This document shows positions 62,401-64,000 of a stretch of 64,000 nt of DNA, piece by piece; position 1 is the stretch's first letter, and every line of letters begins with the position of its first letter. Location of the stretch: assembly GCA_900100475.1 (NCBI GenBank), contig FMTU01000002.1, positions 124,001 to 188,000 on the forward strand, given 5' to 3'. A program made the translations under genes and the position numbers. The notes below the pieces were generated by a model. The model was not told where the DNA came from, ran no database searches, and was given only the letters and a program-made list of their open reading frames with translations. This stretch comes from Sphingobium faniae. GTDB taxonomy: Bacteria > Pseudomonadota > Alphaproteobacteria > Sphingomonadales > Sphingomonadaceae.

Positions 62401-62798
62401 CGCAGCGGCGGGAGATTGTCGATCATGCCTTGCAGGTGGTCGAGGAGCCGGGCTTTGCCGCGCTTTTCGGGCCGGGATCGCTGGCCGAAGCGCCCATTGC
62501 GGCCGTGGTCGGGGAAGCGGTCATCGCGGGCACGGTGGACCGGCTGTGCATCGAGGACGATCTGATCCAACTGGTCGATTTCAAGACGGGGCGGATCGTG
62601 CCGCTCTCTCTGGAGGAAGTGCCGGTGGCGCATGTCCGGCAGATGGCGGCCTATGTCGCCGCGCTGCGGGTGATCTTCCCGGAACGCAGGATCGAAGCGG
62701 GGTTGCTGTATACCAGCGCGCCGCGCCTCCTGTCGCTGCCGCCTGAGATGTTGGAGGCAAACAAGCCCGGCTTTGCACCGGCACAGGACAATTTGTGA
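59388..62798 (+). CDS. addA: Double-strand-break repair helicase-nuclease AddA
   Basis: 1136 residues from ATG 59388 (GGAGGA 5 nt upstream; the frame is open further up). UvrD-type helicase: Walker A SASAGTGKTHVLTARV, motif II LVDEAQDTNVSQW, motif III FTVGDFKQAIFGFQG, motif V-like LTVHGAKGLQAPVVILAD, motif VI LLYVALTRAEERL. C-terminal nuclease IQLVDFKTGRIV. Overlaps addB; forms the repair complex with it. Confidence 0.95.
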   Translation: MAATMARKASPLQPLAGEQALAAAPDAHVWLSASAGTGKTHVLTARVFRLLLQGVRPENILCLTFTKAGAAEMADRIHDRLAAWVQMEEGDLFNDLEALGEEAGPDMRDRARRLFAEVLESTGGGLRIQTIHGFCQQLLTSFPLEAGLTPGFRPLDQREQSALARQVLADLAVEADEKGDVALTSALQALSLRMGEAGAEQFLLRSAARLDDLNGLAEDIGPWLRGELGLPEGDVGEWLAQQCDDAVFDMRTLAAIAQANADWGTGRGLERCDRIARWRLLGPAERAAALRDLHGAWAKADGDLISAKGWVPPVDGYLEIAAHVHERCAELIGVQLLADYAELLARALHAGRAYARAYAEAKEIAGAVDFDDLIARTATLLQQDGIADWIRYKLDQRIDHILVDEAQDTNVSQWQIIGALAAEFFAGEGAKGDRVRTIFTVGDFKQAIFGFQGTSPVAFAAARRAFQGYAENVAHSFHNLSLDRSFRSTPAILDVVDRTIATLRAKRLGLDDEDVRHVSANRFPGEVLLWKPIVAGLNDDAEGEEDWAADQERVLAARIARQIRQWLDEGLMLESKGRPLRPGDIMILVRRRSELARLIVARLYEEKVAVAGIDRLRLNAPLAVRDLLAALRFAVQPEDELNLASLLVSPLIGWSQDELMTRLIGRDRRTGLWRHLTATLDDGLIRPLRDLLAGADFTTPYRYLEAILSGPMDGRRRLIERLGAEAADPIEELLNAALAFEMDDYPSLQRFIDWFDRGAVEIVRDAAAQGDALRLLTVHGAKGLQAPVVILADACLDPDAGNRSDALQWDGLPILPPRKEERKGPIGQVAEQAAAADREEHWRLLYVALTRAEERLVVAGSLGPRAKGEVKPESWFGAVENALISLEAEWEADPLWGATRRWRGTEALPPKSLQAVHGEEKVVADEPAWLKCAAPIEARPPRPLAPSASVEDDVPYPPPSPAMRAAAERGRWLHALFQRLPDIAPERRRQSAERWLEQQGVGEAAQRREIVDHALQVVEEPGFAALFGPGSLAEAPIAAVVGEAVIAGTVDRLCIEDDLIQLVDFKTGRIVPLSLEEVPVAHVRQMAAYVAALRVIFPERRIEAGLLYTSAPRLLSLPPEMLEANKPGFAPAQDNL

Positions 62799-62864
62799 CG
62801 CTCACCCGTTGAGACGGTGGCGTGTCCGCCCTAGATTGCTGACAGATTTGAGGAGAATCCCAAA

Positions 62865-63185
62865 ATGGCCACCAAGGCGGTAACCGACACCAGTTTCCAG
62901 AATGACGTTCTGTCCTCCGACAAGCCGGTGCTTGTCGATTTTTGGGCCGAATGGTGCGGGCCATGCAAGATGATCGGACCGGCTCTGGAAGAGATTTCGG
63001 ACGAATTGGCGGACAAGGTGACGATCGCCAAGATCAACATCGACGAAAATCCCGACGCTCCGGGCCGCTATGGCGTGCGCGGCATCCCCACCATGATCCT
63101 GTTCAAAAATGGCGAGGCGGCCGCGACCAAAGTGGGCGCCGCGCCCAAGAGCGCGCTCAAGGGCTGGATCGAAAGCGTTCTTTAA
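62865..63185 (+). CDS. trxA: Thioredoxin 1
   Basis: 106 residues. Active site [13 protein letters not shown], buried Asp in VDFWAEW, cis-Pro in GIPTMILF. Behind a GAGGAG site; separate from addA by 66 bp but commonly found next to it in this group. Confidence 0.97.
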   Translation: MATKAVTDTSFQNDVLSSDKPVLVDFWAEWCGPCKMIGPALEEISDELADKVTIAKINIDENPDAPGRYGVRGIPTMILFKNGEAAATKVGAAPKSALKGWIESVL

Positions 63186-63191
63186 GGTGGT

Positions 63192-63216
63192 GGCGGCCAG
63201 TCCGGGACTGGCCGCC
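63192..63216. terminator. Bidirectional stem-loop between trxA and the phosphatase gene
   Basis: Perfect 10-bp stem GGCGGCCAGT/ACTGGCCGCC with a 5-nt loop between convergent genes; only a short T/C stretch follows on the plus strand. Confidence 0.6.
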
Positions 63217-63226
63217 TCTTCCCCGG

Positions 63227-64000
63227 TCAGCGGAACAGCGTGTCCGCCGCCATATCCCACAGGCGCGGCGATGATGCGCCCAGAAGCCCGCGCCGTTGGT
63301 CCCCGACCTTGTAGGGCGATCCGTCCAGCCTTTGGCAGCGCCCTCCCGCTTCATTGAGGAAAAGCGTGCCCGCCGCATGATCCCATGGAAGCGTGCGGGA
63401 AAAGACGGATATGTCATTTTCCCCCAATACGAGCCGGGGATATTGCTCCGCGGCGCAGCGGGGAATGTCGACGAGGGTAAATCTGCCAGTGGACCGGCTT
63501 TGTATGTCGGCCCTTTCCTCCTGCGTCATGAAATAGACCGCCAGAGCGGCGATCGGCAGATCGGCCTGGCTTTCCCGCGCATGGACCCGCTCTCCATTGA
63601 TGCGACTTCCTTCGCCCAGCGCCGCGTGGCAGAGCCGGGAGGTCAGGGGATCGAATATCCATCCGGCCAATGTGGTTCCCGCGTCCGCCAACGCGATCAT
63701 GATGCCGAATGGGGGCTTGCCGGCGGCGAAATTGCCGGTCCCGTCAATGGGGTCGATGATCCAGTTCAGCCCGCGACCGACGCGCTCCAATATGGCGGGG
63801 TCCGCCGCGCAGGCTTCTTCGCCGACGATGCCGGCTTCGGGAAGGATCGCGGCCAGCCCTTCCGCCAGCCTCAGTTCGCTTTCCCTGTCGGCGATGGTGA
63901 CGAAATCGTCCGCTGCCTTCTCGCTGATCTCGTCGGCGGAAAGATTTCTGTAGCGGGGCATGACGATATCGCGCGCCACCTGCCGCATGAGCGCGGCGAC
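63227..64000 (-). CDS. Inositol-monophosphatase-family phosphatase (5' end outside window)
   Basis: At least 257 residues. Metal sites: IVGEEACA, NWIIDPIDGTGNFAAG (DPxDGT motif) and SVFSRTLPWDHAAGTLFLNEAGG (WDxAxG). The frame has an ATG at 63988, but the residues before it (VAAL) look like continuing protein, so the real start is probably beyond the window. Could be a histidinol-phosphatase (HisN type), an inositol phosphatase or a CysQ-like enzyme; the sequence here does not decide. Confidence 0.88.
   Translation of the reverse strand, partial: VAALMRQVARDIVMPRYRNLSADEISEKAADDFVTIADRESELRLAEGLAAILPEAGIVGEEACAADPAILERVGRGLNWIIDPIDGTGNFAAGKPPFGIMIALADAGTTLAGWIFDPLTSRLCHAALGEGSRINGERVHARESQADLPIAALAVYFMTQEERADIQSRSTGRFTLVDIPRCAAEQYPRLVLGENDISVFSRTLPWDHAAGTLFLNEAGGRCQRLDGSPYKVGDQRRGLLGASSPRLWDMAADTLFR

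Overview
The window reads as chromosomal DNA of an alphaproteobacterium of the Sphingomonadales, most likely Sphingobium/Sphingomonas-like. This rests on the high GC content, the dusB-ntrB-ntrC-ntrY-ntrX-hfq-hflX order, a fused ispDF gene, an Hfq made of two tandem Sm domains, a DivL-type kinase next to tsaE, a large TonB-dependent receptor and a spinster-type MFS porter. The placement comes from family recognition by eye; no database search was possible.

Layout. (1) 1-5996 is a decayed accessory region. It holds an mdtABC-type RND efflux operon riddled with internal deletions and one 8-bp tandem duplication. Next come the stumps of an iron-uptake locus (TonB receptor, DUF3325, DUF4198, DUF3649), a broken IS5-family element, and about 500 bp that I cannot identify. 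It stops at the 3' end of a tRNA-Pro gene. (2) 6170-23609 is mostly housekeeping: a small lipoprotein, ettA, a carbonic anhydrase/NYN/acylphosphatase operon, lipA-ratA, pncC, ispDF, the nitrogen regulatory run dusB-ntrBC-ntrYX, then duplicated hfq, hflX and mazG. (3) 23697-36604 is a catabolic island: an MDR reductase and two acyl-CoA dehydrogenases on the minus strand, divergent from P450-ferredoxin-M20 peptidase. Then follow an aldehyde dehydrogenase and MFS porter divergent from a TonB-dependent receptor. The set would import a hydrophobic substrate, hydroxylate and oxidise it, and shorten it by beta-oxidation-like steps. (4) 36681-50247 is mixed housekeeping: DUF2238 protein, asd, S9 peptidase, tRNA-Val, entericidin-like lipoprotein, a small Cys-rich protein, hslVU, a hydrolase, an ACE-like M2 peptidase, a diguanylate cyclase, amn, a peroxiredoxin and a YqgE protein. 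(5) 50368-64000 holds ahcY, divL, tsaE, amgK, murU, addB and addA in a tightly overlapping run, then trxA and an inositol-monophosphatase-family gene running off the right edge.

Most notable: the tandem Hfq; the DivL-type kinase with tyrosine at the phosphoacceptor position; an NtrX without a recognisable GAFTGA loop beside an NtrC that has one; the P450-centred island, whose two divergent promoter regions share an 11-bp motif; and the unusually dense lesions in the first 5 kb, in contrast to the intact remainder.
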